Shown piece after piece: positions 50,994 to 59,978 of a DNA stretch of 64,000 nucleotides; the stretch's first letter is position 1, and each line of letters opens with the position of its first letter. The position numbers and the translations under genes were made by a program. The DNA is taken from the NCBI GenBank assembly GCA_963809815.1, contig CAWELM010000015.1, positions 124,001-188,000 on the forward strand. Direction: 5' to 3'. Below the pieces are notes generated by a model. The model ran no database searches. It worked only from the letters and a program-made list of their open reading frames with translations, and was not told the origin of the DNA. The DNA comes from CAVVJA01 sp963809815. Lineage in GTDB: Bacteria > Actinomycetota > Actinomycetes > Mycobacteriales > Jatrophihabitantaceae.

Positions 50994-51422
50994 CTAGACC
51001 GGCCTCTCGTCCCGGTGGTCGAGGATCTGGGTCGGCCTCGGCGTCTCGACCCGATCCCACGCCTCGACATCGAGCAACGGATGACCATCGAGATGCAGGA
51101 TCTCGAGCAGCCGGTCCACGGCTGCGCTCGTGGACTCGATCGCGATTGGCGACTGCCCTCGCTCGACCCGGCGCCGAGCAGCCTCCATAAATGGCTGGAG
51201 CGCCGACGTGTCGCAGAACGTCACGCCCGACAAGTCGACATGCAATCGTGCGGACTTCTCGTCGACCAGCGCCAGCGCATCGGCGATATCCGGGACCGCG
51301 GCGACATCGAGCTCGCCAAGCGCGATCAGCCGCGGCTCAGTTAGATCCAGATGCAACGAGTATCCGCGGGTGCGATCGGACGTGCGTTGTTCGACCGCCA
51401 TCGCTCGATCACCGTCACTCAT
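50994..51422 (-). CDS. STAS-domain anti-sigma-factor antagonist-like protein
   Basis: About 142 residues from ATG 51422 (alternatively ATG 51401). The STAS core is LIALGELDVAAVPDIADAL, then LHVDLSGVTFCDTSALQPFM, with the phosphorylatable Ser in DTSAL, followed by EILHLDGH. Such proteins release sigma factors by binding a serine-kinase anti-sigma factor; no kinase partner is present nearby. The 166 bp upstream, divergent from the SGNH hydrolase, should carry promoters for both. Confidence 0.85.
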   Translation of the reverse strand: MSDGDRAMAVEQRTSDRTRGYSLHLDLTEPRLIALGELDVAAVPDIADALALVDEKSARLHVDLSGVTFCDTSALQPFMEAARRRVERGQSPIAIESTSAAVDRLLEILHLDGHPLLDVEAWDRVETPRPTQILDHRDERPV

Positions 51423-51588
51423 CGGCGCCGGTAGCGCCACGTCAGCGAAAGGGCTACCAGTCTGAGCCGCTGCGAGGAGACTAGCCGTTCTCGCGGACGC
51501 CGTCACGTATGCGCCGATGTGGAACAGGGCCATCTCCCAGGCGCATACTCGCGGCGACGGAACCGGCACTCGATGCGAAGGGGCAACA

Positions 51589-52443
51589 ATGAGGTTGCGA
51601 AGGCTCGGGCAGTTCGCCAGCGTCATCATCGTCAGCGTCGCCGTGGTACTTACAGGCCAGAGCGTCGCCTCGGCTACGCCCCCGGGTGCCACCTATTACG
51701 TCGCCGTCGGCGACTCCCTGTCGCAGGGATTCATGCCGCTCACCGGCAACTCCAACGAGGGATATGTCGACCAGATCTACGCACAGCTGCATCAGAGCCA
51801 ACCGCAACTGCAGTTGGTGAAGCTGGGCTGTTCCGGCGAGACGACGACAACCATGCGCCAGGGCGGTGTCTGCACCTATCCCGGCGCTGGGTCGCAGTTA
51901 GCCGCTGCCGTGGCGTTCCTGCGCACCCACCGAGGGTCGGTCAAGTACCTGACGATCGACATCGGGGCGAACGACATCGATCCGTGTGCCGCGTCCGGCG
52001 TTATCGACCAGACCTGCGTCGCTGAGAGCCTGGCGACGATCGGCAGAAATCTGCTGGCCATCCTGGTTTCGTTGCGCGCAGCCGGCGGTTTCGGCCCGCA
52101 GTACGCCGGGATGACCTACTACGACCCGTTCCTTGCCGCCTGGCTGCTCGGCCCAGCCGGGCAAGCACTGGCCCGGGAGTCCGTCCAGGTCGCCAACACG
52201 CTCAACGGATTGGAAGCGTTCGAGTACCGAATCTTCGGCCTGAAGGTGGCGGACGTGTCGGGCGCCTTCCACACGAACGACTTCACTGAGGTGCCGTTCG
52301 GCTCGGGCACCGTGCCGCTGAACGTCGCGACGATATGCGCGCTCACGTTCATGTGCACGCTCAACAACATCCATCCGAATGTTCAGGGCTACGCGGTCAT
52401 TGCTGGCGCCTTCGAAGCGGTCGTCTCGGCCAAGCCGAACTAA
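51589..52443 (+). CDS. Secreted SGNH/GDSL hydrolase
   Basis: 284 residues from ATG 51589 (AAGGGG 6 bases upstream). A signal peptide ends near SVASA. SGNH blocks: nucleophile in VAVGDSLSQG, Gly of block II in KLGCSGETT, Asn of block III in DIGANDIDP, and Asp/His of block V in NNIHPNVQGY. Four more cysteines may form disulfides. Probably an extracellular lipase/esterase. Convergent with selB with a shared terminator. Confidence 0.9.
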   Translation: MRLRRLGQFASVIIVSVAVVLTGQSVASATPPGATYYVAVGDSLSQGFMPLTGNSNEGYVDQIYAQLHQSQPQLQLVKLGCSGETTTTMRQGGVCTYPGAGSQLAAAVAFLRTHRGSVKYLTIDIGANDIDPCAASGVIDQTCVAESLATIGRNLLAILVSLRAAGGFGPQYAGMTYYDPFLAAWLLGPAGQALARESVQVANTLNGLEAFEYRIFGLKVADVSGAFHTNDFTEVPFGSGTVPLNVATICALTFMCTLNNIHPNVQGYAVIAGAFEAVVSAKPN

Positions 52444-52450
52444 CGCCTGA

Positions 52451-54214
52451 TCAGCGGACGGTTTCTCTCCGTCCGCTGGAGTCGAGCCGGCGCGTGAAGC
52501 CGTCCGCGTCCAGCCGTTCCAGGAGCGGGATGGCGGTGCGTCGCGTCGTGCCTAGCGCCTGCCGGGCCTCGCTGGTGGTGAATGGCTGGGGTAGTCGCTC
52601 GAGAATCCGGCGCGCTTGGTCGAGCGCCGCCGGCAGCAAGACGACCTCCGGCCCGATACGGATCAACCGGCCCGATGCGACGGCGACAGCCAACTCTGCG
52701 GTACCGAGTCCGAGCTCGCCGAGGTCCGCTCGGTCGGGTGCTGCGAAGGGCGCGGCGGCGAGGCGCCGCTCCAGCGCCCGAACGGCCGGTTCAGCGTCGC
52801 CCAGGGACGCCGTGGTGCCCGGGCGACGTACTCGTCCGGCAGCGAGCTGCAGGTCGGCGTGAGCGACCAACGACTCGAGCAGCGCCCGATCCGGCAGGTC
52901 GAGCTGCTGGACAGCGGTCTCGACGCGGAGTCCGGGATCGAGCGGCGCCGCTCGGGCCCGCTCATCGACCAGGGCGGTCAGGCGCCCGGCCCACGCCGTC
53001 CAGAGGCCCGGAGCGATAAGCCAATCGCCGGCCCGGCGAACCGGCAGGTCGTCGGCGACGGGCAGGCCGAGCCGGACGAGATGGCTACGCCGCACCACGC
53101 CACGGCGCCGAACCTCGGCTTGCGCATCGGCCTCGGTGGTCGCCAGCTCGTCAGCCCGGCGCCGCGCCGCTCCCCGCCGAGTCAGCGCCGGTGGATCCGG
53201 GTCGACCACGAGCACGGACGCAGCCAGCACCTGTGCACCGGGATCCCGCAGGATGGCCCGATCGGCCACCTGGAGTGGTAGCGACAGGGGAAGGCTGAGC
53301 CGAGCCATGCGTCCACCGAGAGCGCGCATCCGCACCGGTAGTTCCGCGGTGCCGAGGTGGAGCAGCAGCTGCGTGGGCAGCCGGACCGCGTCGACGCTGA
53401 CCTGTACATCCATACAGGACGTGAAATGCCAGGCCTCGGATGTGACCAAGGGCGCGCCGCGGTGTACCGCGTCGTGGGGCACTCCGCGAAGGTTCACGGC
53501 AACCCGCGCGACAGCCGGCACCACGTCCGCGGGCCGCCCGGCGCACTGAAGTCCGCGCACTCGCACGCGCCGGCCGTGGACCTCGAGCTCGTCACCGACA
53601 GCGAGCTGGCCGCTGCCGAGCGTTCCGGTCACCACCGTGCCACTGCCGCGAACGGTGAACGACCGGTCGACCCATAGCCGCACTCGCCCGGTTGTCACTG
53701 GTTCGGGCAGCCGCTCGACCAGCCGGCCCAAAGCGGCACGTAGCTCGGGCAGGCCTTCGCCGGTGAGACCGGATACGGCAACCGCCTCTACCTCGCCCAG
53801 CGAGCTTGCGGCTGCGTGTCGCCGGGCCTGCGTCAACGCGATCGACGGGTCGGCCAGATCGCTCCGCGTGACAGCGACTAGCCCGTGCCGCACATCGAGG
53901 GCGTCGACGGCGGCGAGATGTTCGGCCGATTGCTCCCGCCATCCCTCATCAGCCGCGACCACAAGCAGTACCGCGGGCGCGGGCCCGAGACCGGCCAGCA
54001 TGTTGCCGATGAACCTCTGGTGTCCAGGCACATCGACGAAGGCGAGTAGCTCGTCGGCGGGCCGGCCCGGCAAGGACGTCCACGCGAAGCCGAGATCGAT
54101 CGTCATGCCCCGCCGGCGTTCTTCAGCCCAGCGGTCCGGCTCCATCCCGGTCAGCGCCCGGACCAACGCCGACTTTCCGTGGTCGACGTGGCCGGCCGTG
54201 GCGATGACGTGCAT
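52451..54214 (-). CDS. selB: Selenocysteine-specific elongation factor SelB
   Basis: 587 residues. The N-terminal GTPase has G1 TAGHVDHGKSAL, G3 FVDVPGHQRFI and G4 VTRSD; EF-Tu-like barrel domains follow (RLWVDRSFTVRGSGTVVTG), then C-terminal winged helices (PFTTSEARQALGTTRRTAIP) that bind the SECIS hairpin. SelB delivers Sec-tRNA to UGA codons marked by a SECIS element. It starts 6 bases after the selA stop, in the order selC-selA-selB on the minus strand. Confidence 0.96.
   Translation of the reverse strand: MHVIATAGHVDHGKSALVRALTGMEPDRWAEERRRGMTIDLGFAWTSLPGRPADELLAFVDVPGHQRFIGNMLAGLGPAPAVLLVVAADEGWREQSAEHLAAVDALDVRHGLVAVTRSDLADPSIALTQARRHAAASSLGEVEAVAVSGLTGEGLPELRAALGRLVERLPEPVTTGRVRLWVDRSFTVRGSGTVVTGTLGSGQLAVGDELEVHGRRVRVRGLQCAGRPADVVPAVARVAVNLRGVPHDAVHRGAPLVTSEAWHFTSCMDVQVSVDAVRLPTQLLLHLGTAELPVRMRALGGRMARLSLPLSLPLQVADRAILRDPGAQVLAASVLVVDPDPPALTRRGAARRRADELATTEADAQAEVRRRGVVRRSHLVRLGLPVADDLPVRRAGDWLIAPGLWTAWAGRLTALVDERARAAPLDPGLRVETAVQQLDLPDRALLESLVAHADLQLAAGRVRRPGTTASLGDAEPAVRALERRLAAAPFAAPDRADLGELGLGTAELAVAVASGRLIRIGPEVVLLPAALDQARRILERLPQPFTTSEARQALGTTRRTAIPLLERLDADGFTRRLDSSGRRETVR
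52452..52478. terminator. Hairpin at the selB 3' end, between convergent genes
   Basis: CAGCGGACGG / CCGTCCGCTG, a perfect 10-bp stem with a TTTCTCT loop. It overlaps the last codons of selB and lies 8 bases after the SGNH hydrolase stop. Confidence 0.65.
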
Positions 54215-54220
54215 CTAGTG

Positions 54221-55516
54221 TCACTGTCCCGCGAGGGCGGCTCGAATCGCTGTGGCCAGCCGACTGTCGTCGGCTGGCGGCACGCAGCGTACGTCGATCA
54301 GGCATCGGCCGCGTTCAATCCGGCCCACCACGGCTGGCCGACCGGAGCGAAGCCGAGCGGCACACGCTTCCGGCAGCGAGACCGCCCAGCCCGGCAGCGT
54401 CCGGCCCGGCGCCCCGCCTCCGCCTACTACCCCGGCCGCTTCGACGACCCTGACGCCTTCCGCGGCGATCGCGTCGGCCAGTCGCTCACACCGCGCGAGC
54501 AGCTCGGCGGCGTCGGCGTGTAGCGCGATACCGACGGGCGCCCGCGGTCCGCGCACGGTCGCTTCCAGCGCGGCTAGGCGGAGCTTGTCCATCCTGACCG
54601 CCCGCGCCAGCGGGTGTCGGCGAAGCCGCTCGACCACTTCGGCTCGGCCGAAGACCAGCCCGGCCTGCGGGCCGCCCAGCAGCTTGTCGCCGCTCGCGAT
54701 GACGAGGTCCGCGCCTGCGGCCAGTGCGCTCGCGACATCCGGTTCGTCGGGCAGCAGTGGATCCGGCGCCAGCAGGCCACTGCCCAAGTCGGCCACGACG
54801 CGCGCCGGCAGCGTCACCAGCTCGCGGATCGGGACCGAGGCGGTGAAGCCCTCGATGCGAAAGTTGCTCGGATGCACCTTGAGGATGCAGCCGGTAGCCG
54901 GGCCAATCGCATCGGCGTAATCGGCGAGCCGAACCCGGTTCGTGGTGCCGACCTCGTGCAGCCGGGCACCCGTCGATTCGATCAGATCTGGCAGCCGGAA
55001 CCCATCGCCGATCTCCACCAGCTCGCCCCGGCTGACCACGACCTCCCGGCCCGCCGCGAGCGCCGTCGTCGCGAGCAGCATCGCCGCGGCGCCGTTGTTG
55101 ACGACAAGTACGTCCTCGGCGGACGGAACCGCGGCTCGAAGCGTCGCCAGGGTGCCGCGTCCGCGCTGCGCCCGCCGGCCGGTGGCAAGGTCGAACTCGA
55201 TATCGACGTAGCCGGCTGCTGCCTCGATCGCCCGCAGCGCCGCATCGGACAGTGGAGCCCGGCCGAGGTTCGTGTGCAGGACCACCCCCGTCGCGTTGAT
55301 CACCTCGCGGAGGGACGTCGCCGTCTCCGGCAATCCGGCCACGGCGGCAGCCACGACCGCGGCGGGATCCAATGCCCCATGGCGCGCTTGCTGCTGCGCA
55401 GCGGCGACCGCCTCCTTGACCGTCGATCGGCCCAGCCGGGTCATCGCCTCGGCCAGCCGGCCGTCGGCGAGGACGACATCCGTCCGGGGAACGCTCCGGC
55501 GTGCATCCGCCGTCAT
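54221..55516 (-). CDS. selA: L-seryl-tRNA(Sec) selenium transferase
   Basis: 431 residues from ATG 55516 with GGAGGTGCG upstream. A PLP enzyme converting Ser-tRNA-Sec to Sec-tRNA-Sec with selenophosphate. Visible: INATGVVLHTNLGRAPLS, the YVDIEFDLATGRRAQRG segment, and the Schiff-base lysine in IASGDKLLGGPQAGLVFG. Standard bacterial length. It begins 26 bases downstream of tRNA-Sec, so the tRNA may be processed from a common transcript. Confidence 0.96.
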   Translation of the reverse strand: MTADARRSVPRTDVVLADGRLAEAMTRLGRSTVKEAVAAAQQQARHGALDPAAVVAAAVAGLPETATSLREVINATGVVLHTNLGRAPLSDAALRAIEAAAGYVDIEFDLATGRRAQRGRGTLATLRAAVPSAEDVLVVNNGAAAMLLATTALAAGREVVVSRGELVEIGDGFRLPDLIESTGARLHEVGTTNRVRLADYADAIGPATGCILKVHPSNFRIEGFTASVPIRELVTLPARVVADLGSGLLAPDPLLPDEPDVASALAAGADLVIASGDKLLGGPQAGLVFGRAEVVERLRRHPLARAVRMDKLRLAALEATVRGPRAPVGIALHADAAELLARCERLADAIAAEGVRVVEAAGVVGGGGAPGRTLPGWAVSLPEACAARLRSGRPAVVGRIERGRCLIDVRCVPPADDSRLATAIRAALAGQ

Positions 55517-55542
55517 CACGCACCTCCGCTCGTACTGTCTCG

Positions 55543-55635
55543 CGGAGGCGGACGGGAATCGAACCCGCCAAGCCGAGCTGCTCGACTTCACCGGTTTTGA
55601 AGACCGGGAGGGCCACCAGGCGCCTGTACGCCTCC
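55543..55635 (-). tRNA. selC: tRNA-Sec (anticodon TCA)
   Basis: 93 nt. Acceptor GGAGGCG pairs with CGCCTCC; anticodon stem CCGGT/ACCGG encloses CTTCAAA with anticodon TCA (plus-strand 55598-55600); a long extra arm (AGTCGAG/CTCGGCT) and T-loop TTCGATT follow. The eighth acceptor pair expected in bacterial tRNA-Sec is T-C here. CCA is not encoded (GCGA follows). It directly precedes selA. Confidence 0.93.
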
Positions 55636-55760
55636 GTCGGCGACGTTAGCGTCCCGCGAGAGAAGTATTCACGTTGCCGGACCAATCACGCGATTCGCTG
55701 CAGCCGGTCCAGATTCGCCGGCGTGATCATCATGAGCTGGCCGCGGACTACCGTAACGGG

Positions 55761-56756
55761 GTGACCCAGCCGACGACTCGTCTCCGGCTGACCCAGTACG
55801 CCCACGGTGGGGGATGTGCCTGCAAGATCCCGCCGGGCGAGCTGGAGAACCTGGTGCGAGGTCTTGTCCCGCCAACGTCCAGCGGCGACCTGCTCGTCGG
55901 ACTCGACACCGGGGACGACGCGGCTGTGGTGCGCGTCTCGGACGGCACCGCGATCGTTGCGACGGCCGATTTCTTCCCACCGGTCGTCGACGATCCATAC
56001 GACTTCGGTCGGATCGCAGCCGCCAACGCGTTCTCCGACGTCTATGCGATGGGCGGCCGGCCAGTGGTCGCGCTGAACTTGGTGGGCTGGCCGCGAGACG
56101 TACTGCCGGCAGACATCATCGCCGATATCTTGCGCGGTGGCGCTGAGATCGCGCGCATCGCAGGATGCCATCTGGCCGGCGGGCACAGCATCGACGATCC
56201 GGAGCCGAAGTACGGGCTCGCCGTGACCGGCCTGGCTGACCCCGGCCGGTTGCTGCGTAACGATGCGGCCTGCGCCGGCCAACCGATCAGCCTGACGAAG
56301 CCGCTGGGTATCGGCGTGCTCAACAACCGTCACAAGTCCACTGGCGAGGTGTTCCCGCAGGCGGTCGAGGTCATGGTTGCGCTCAACGACGTGGCGTCGG
56401 CGAATGCGCTCGAGTCAGGCGTGCGCGCGGCTACGGATGTGACCGGATTCGGCCTGCTCGGCCACTTGTTCAAACTGGCCCGGGCATCGGGGGTCGGTGC
56501 AGTGGTCGACGCGGCCGCCGTGCCCTACCTGGATGGCGCGCGCGAGGCCGTGCGTGACGGGTTCGTCAGTGGGGGAACGCGCCGCAACCTGCAGTGGGTG
56601 CGCCCGCACTTACGCGCCGGCGTCACAGAAGAGGAGCTGTTGCTGCTCGCCGACGCGCAGACGAGCGGCGGGTTGCTCGTTGCCGGCGAGCTGCCCGGGG
56701 CCACGGTCGTCGGCGAGTTCGTGCCGCTCGGGACGTCCACGCTGGAGGTGCGCTGA
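55761..56756 (+). CDS. selD: Selenide, water dikinase (selenophosphate synthase)
   Basis: 331 residues from GTG 55761; a TTG at 55674 would be an unlikely longer start. The catalytic region AHGGGCACKIPP has Cys, not selenocysteine, at the active position followed by the essential Lys; ATP-binding features include GDDAAVVRVSDG and LLVAGGHS-type block LAGGHSIDDPEPKYG. It makes selenophosphate for SelA. It is divergent from selC-selA-selB with about 125 bp between, so the four sel genes form one locus. Confidence 0.95.
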   Translation: MTQPTTRLRLTQYAHGGGCACKIPPGELENLVRGLVPPTSSGDLLVGLDTGDDAAVVRVSDGTAIVATADFFPPVVDDPYDFGRIAAANAFSDVYAMGGRPVVALNLVGWPRDVLPADIIADILRGGAEIARIAGCHLAGGHSIDDPEPKYGLAVTGLADPGRLLRNDAACAGQPISLTKPLGIGVLNNRHKSTGEVFPQAVEVMVALNDVASANALESGVRAATDVTGFGLLGHLFKLARASGVGAVVDAAAVPYLDGAREAVRDGFVSGGTRRNLQWVRPHLRAGVTEEELLLLADAQTSGGLLVAGELPGATVVGEFVPLGTSTLEVR

Positions 56757-56830
56757 ACCGGCTGATGACATCGGTTGCTGTCGCGATAGTTGTATTGCGG
56801 ACTAATCTGAACGAGTTGAAGGGATCGGCC

Positions 56831-57346
56831 ATGCCTCAGCCCCAAGGCGAAGAACTCGACCGGATTCGGGAACGGCGCGACGAGTTACGCAGCAAGTATC
56901 TGGCCCGGGATCGGCAATCGACGGCCCGCGGAGTCCACCACGTCGCGCTTATTTGTCGCGACGTCGAGCAAACGATCAACTTCTATCAGGAGCTGCTCGG
57001 CTTCCCGTTGGTCGAGATGGTTGAGAACCGCGACTACACCGGATCAACCCACTTCTTCTTCGACGTCGGGCACGGCAATCTGCTGGGCTTCTTCGACTTC
57101 CCTGGCCACGATCATCCGGACTTCCACGAGACGATCGGCGGCATCCAGCACATTGCCATTTCCGTCGATGGCGAACATTTCCAGGCCGCCAGGCGAAAGC
57201 TGGACGAGGCGAGCATCGAATATCTCGGGCCGGACCGCGGCGTCGAGGACAGCCTCTATCTGCGCGACCCGAACGGGGCCGCCATCGAGCTGTACAACGA
57301 GCGAATCGGCGTCTTCAATGGCGTTCGCCTGACCGAGCCGTCGTAA
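56831..57346 (+). CDS. VOC-family dioxygenase/glyoxalase-like protein
   Basis: 171 residues from ATG 56831 (AAGGGA 9 bases upstream). After a charged N-terminal helix, the VOC module starts GVHHVALICRDVEQTINFYQ with the metal His, then IGGIQHIAISV (second His) and LYLRDPNGAAIELYNE (Glu). All expected metal ligands are present. Substrate unknown. Lies 74 bases after selD on the same strand. Confidence 0.87.
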   Translation: MPQPQGEELDRIRERRDELRSKYLARDRQSTARGVHHVALICRDVEQTINFYQELLGFPLVEMVENRDYTGSTHFFFDVGHGNLLGFFDFPGHDHPDFHETIGGIQHIAISVDGEHFQAARRKLDEASIEYLGPDRGVEDSLYLRDPNGAAIELYNERIGVFNGVRLTEPS

Positions 57347-57437
57347 CTGTGACAGCCCGTTCTCAAAGGGCGGCGGGCGCTGTGCCATCGATGGATCGCA
57401 GCAATCTGATCAATGGCCGTTACCAAGGAGGGTCGGC

Positions 57438-58250
57438 ATGAGCAACTGGAACGCGATGACCTACGAGGGGAAGGACACGATCCTCGGTGTCGTCCGCAAC
57501 GAGGCCACGCAGTTCTTCGCCTTAGCTGACAGCGACGAGGCTTGGGAAGCCCCAACCGGGGCCGGGCACTGGCAGGTGCGGGACGCCGTCGCGCATATTG
57601 TCGATACGACCGAGGCGTACTTCGTTGCGTTCGACAGCGCTCGGGCGAACACCGAAATGCCGCCCGCCTATGGACTGCCGGGCATGGCCGCGCGCGTTGA
57701 CCAACAGGCGCTGGCATTGCGGTCCGAACCACGCGCGGCGCTCGTGGAGCGGCTGCGCACAGACTTCGACAAAATGATGGAGATCTTCGACGGGTTGTCC
57801 GAGGAGGACTGGACCGGCCTGATCGTGTCGCACTTCTATATGGGCCCACTGCCCGCGTTCTTCTACCCGGCGTTCCAGCTCATGGACTACGGGGTGCATT
57901 CATGGGACCTCCGACAGGGCACGGGCCGAGCGCACGGATTGTCCGGTGACGCCGCCGACCTGCTCGTTCCCTTCATGTTCGTCCTCTGGAAGTACACGAC
58001 AGCGGGCGATAGCCGGCGGAGCGATGTCGGTATCCGAATAACGTCCGGCCCCAATGCGGGTGATACTCGAGTGACCGTCGGCCCCGACGGGATGTCTTAT
58101 GAGCCTGCGGACGTGTCCGATCTGGACACTGTGCTGGAATTCGACCCCGGCAGTTTCGTGCTTACCGCGTTCGGCCGGAGCAACTCCGGCACGATACGCG
58201 GCGACCGGGCCCGGGCGGACCGCTACCTCAACCTGTTCTTCCGAATCTGA
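57438..58250 (+). CDS. Maleylpyruvate isomerase-family (mycothiol-dependent type) protein
   Basis: 270 residues with AAGGAGG before ATG 57438. N-terminal DinB-like four-helix domain: HWQVRDAVAHIVDTTEAYF (metal His), a second His in LMDYGVHSWDLRQG, followed by a C-terminal SCP2-like domain (DTVLEFDPGSFVLTAFGRSNSG). These proteins use mycothiol or act as metal-dependent transferases; the actual substrate is unknown. The family supports an actinobacterial host. Confidence 0.85.
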   Translation: MSNWNAMTYEGKDTILGVVRNEATQFFALADSDEAWEAPTGAGHWQVRDAVAHIVDTTEAYFVAFDSARANTEMPPAYGLPGMAARVDQQALALRSEPRAALVERLRTDFDKMMEIFDGLSEEDWTGLIVSHFYMGPLPAFFYPAFQLMDYGVHSWDLRQGTGRAHGLSGDAADLLVPFMFVLWKYTTAGDSRRSDVGIRITSGPNAGDTRVTVGPDGMSYEPADVSDLDTVLEFDPGSFVLTAFGRSNSGTIRGDRARADRYLNLFFRI

Positions 58251-58269
58251 TCGCCTGAGCCCGGCACAA

Positions 58270-58683
58270 TCAGGCGGCTGGGTTGGTGCAGGCAGCATCG
58301 CAGAACGGCAGCCGAGCCGATCGGGTACATACGCACAGCGCCATCCGGGTATCGCGGACTGCGGGGAACGACCCGCGCAGCTCGAGGTCGCCTCGCAGCA
58401 GGATCGGTCCGCCCTGGATGACCGTGACGGTGGTCGGAACGTCTGCAACTTCCGCTGGACCGGCCGCCAGCCGATAGTGCAACGCGCCACTCGGACAGCG
58501 CCGGACGACCTCCGCGATCTTGTCGGCTGTGCCGTTCGCCGGTTGGATCCACGGCCGCTTGTCGACATCGAACACGCTCGGCGCACCACGCACACATTCC
58601 GCGAAGTGGCGGCACCGGCTGCTGTCGAAGTAGACCGTTATCTCGTCGGCGGTGTACGCCCGCCCGGCCGGCTCGGCGGTCAT
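58270..58683 (-). CDS. (4Fe-4S) single-cluster/CDGSH-type iron-sulfur protein
   Basis: 137 residues. The first half is a Fer4_19 domain with cysteines in RCRHFAECVRGAP and RCPSGALHY. The C-terminus is a CDGSH module: CVCTRSARLPFCDAAC. The consensus is CxCx2(S/T)x3PxCDG(S/A/T)H; here the last ligand is Cys (TGC) and Gly-Ser is Ala-Ala. The DNA is unambiguous. ATG 58683 overlaps the stop of the GNAT gene upstream, a common pairing. Electron-transfer role inferred. Confidence 0.87.
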   Translation of the reverse strand: MTAEPAGRAYTADEITVYFDSSRCRHFAECVRGAPSVFDVDKRPWIQPANGTADKIAEVVRRCPSGALHYRLAAGPAEVADVPTTVTVIQGGPILLRGDLELRGSFPAVRDTRMALCVCTRSARLPFCDAACTNPAA

Positions 58684-59003
58684 GTGTTCGACCGGATGAA
58701 ACTTCCCCGGAATCGCTCGTCGACGAGATCCACGTATTCGTCATGCCGGCGTATGTAACCGGCGATGAACGGACACTGCGGAATTACGTGCTTGCCCTGA
58801 CTCCGCACGTCACCGAGTGCCGCTCGCGCCAGCGCGCTCCCCACGCCCCGGCCCTCATAGGCCGGATCGATCTCGGTGTGGGTGAAAATCACGAGGTCCG
58901 GCTCGGTTCGATAGAACGTGGACCCGGCCAAGCTGCCGTCGACGAACACGTCATACCGCTGCTCGCTCGGGTTGTCCCGCACCTCGATTTTTTCCTCGGT
59001 CAT
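58680..59003 (-). CDS. YjdJ-type GNAT acetyltransferase
   Basis: 107 residues from ATG 59003 (GAGGTGAAT upstream). A minimal GNAT fold with TEIDPAYEGRGVGSALARAAL (acetyl-CoA loop) and KHVIPQCPFIAGYIRRHDEY, the hallmark end of the YjdJ family. Substrate unknown. Its stop overlaps the start of the iron-sulfur gene, forming a two-gene operon. Confidence 0.9.
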   Translation of the reverse strand: MTEEKIEVRDNPSEQRYDVFVDGSLAGSTFYRTEPDLVIFTHTEIDPAYEGRGVGSALARAALGDVRSQGKHVIPQCPFIAGYIRRHDEYVDLVDERFRGSFIRSNT

Positions 59004-59144
59004 ATTCACCTCTTCGCGCGAGCGCACATGCATCCCACGAAAACGCTACGCGTTTCGCGGGGACCCCGCTCGTCGGCGCTGCCGCACCTATGGTGCTCAC
59101 GCACGCAAACTCGATCATGCCTGATCTGCGGGGTGCGCGCCGGT

Positions 59145-59978
59145 CTACTCGATCAGCGTCCCCGCGTGATCGGGGACGTTCTTGAACAGCTCGCGCGGTG
59201 GCCGGACGTAGTCCGACTCCGGCGGGCGTTCGGGCAGCTCGAGCGCTCGCCGTGGCACCTCCTGATAGGGCACGGTCGACAGCAGATGGGCAATCATGTT
59301 GAGGCGGGCGCGACGTTTGTCCTCGGCCTCGACCACCCACCACGGTGCCACCGACGTATCGGTGTGCACGAACATCTCGTCCTTAGCCCGCGAGTAGTCC
59401 GCCCACCGGGTGATCGACTCAAGATCCATCGGCGAGAGCTTCCATTGTCGCATCGGGTCGGTGAGCCGGACGCGGAACCGGCGCTCCTGCTCCTCATCGC
59501 TCACCGAGAACCAGTACTTGCGCAGCATGATTCCGTCGTCGACGAGCAACTGCTCGAACACCGGGCACTGCGCGAGAAATCGGCGGTGCTGCTCGGGGGT
59601 ACAGAACCCCATCACCCGTTCGACCCCGGCCCGGTTGTACCAGGACCGGTCCATGAGGACGATTTCCCCGGCAGCCGGCAGGTGCGGGACGTAGCGCTGG
59701 AAATACCATTGAGTCCGCTCGCGCTCGGTCGGAGCGGGCAGGGCGACGATCCGCGCGACCCGGGGATTGAGGAACTCCGTGACGCGTTTGATCGTGCTCC
59801 CCTTACCCGCGGCGTCGCGTCCTTCGAAAACGACCAGTACGCGGGCTCCTGACGTGCGGACCCACTCCTGCATGTTTACGAGTTCGGCCTGCACGCGCGC
59901 CAACTCGGTCTCATAGATTCGCCGGGGAATCTTTTTCAGCGCAACCGACGAGGCGGCCCGTTTGTGCTTGCTGGCCAT
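59145..59978 (-). CDS. ppk2: Polyphosphate kinase 2
   Basis: 277 residues from ATG 59978 with AGGAGGAG upstream. P-loop kinase: Walker A FEGRDAAGKGSTIKR, lid region APTERERTQWYFQRYVPHLP and Walker B VLMDRSWYNRAGVERVMGF. PPK2 moves phosphate between polyphosphate and nucleoside diphosphates, usually making NTP or GTP. Length is that of single-domain class I PPK2. A short inverted repeat around CGAAAACG at 59038-59060 lies after it. Confidence 0.94.
   Translation of the reverse strand: MASKHKRAASSVALKKIPRRIYETELARVQAELVNMQEWVRTSGARVLVVFEGRDAAGKGSTIKRVTEFLNPRVARIVALPAPTERERTQWYFQRYVPHLPAAGEIVLMDRSWYNRAGVERVMGFCTPEQHRRFLAQCPVFEQLLVDDGIMLRKYWFSVSDEEQERRFRVRLTDPMRQWKLSPMDLESITRWADYSRAKDEMFVHTDTSVAPWWVVEAEDKRRARLNMIAHLLSTVPYQEVPRRALELPERPPESDYVRPPRELFKNVPDHAGTLIE

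Noticed and set aside
52451..56756. A selenoprotein hidden in the sel locus
   Set aside because: All four sel genes end normally, and SelD has Cys at the reactive site; no flanking frame extends past TGA into conserved sequence.
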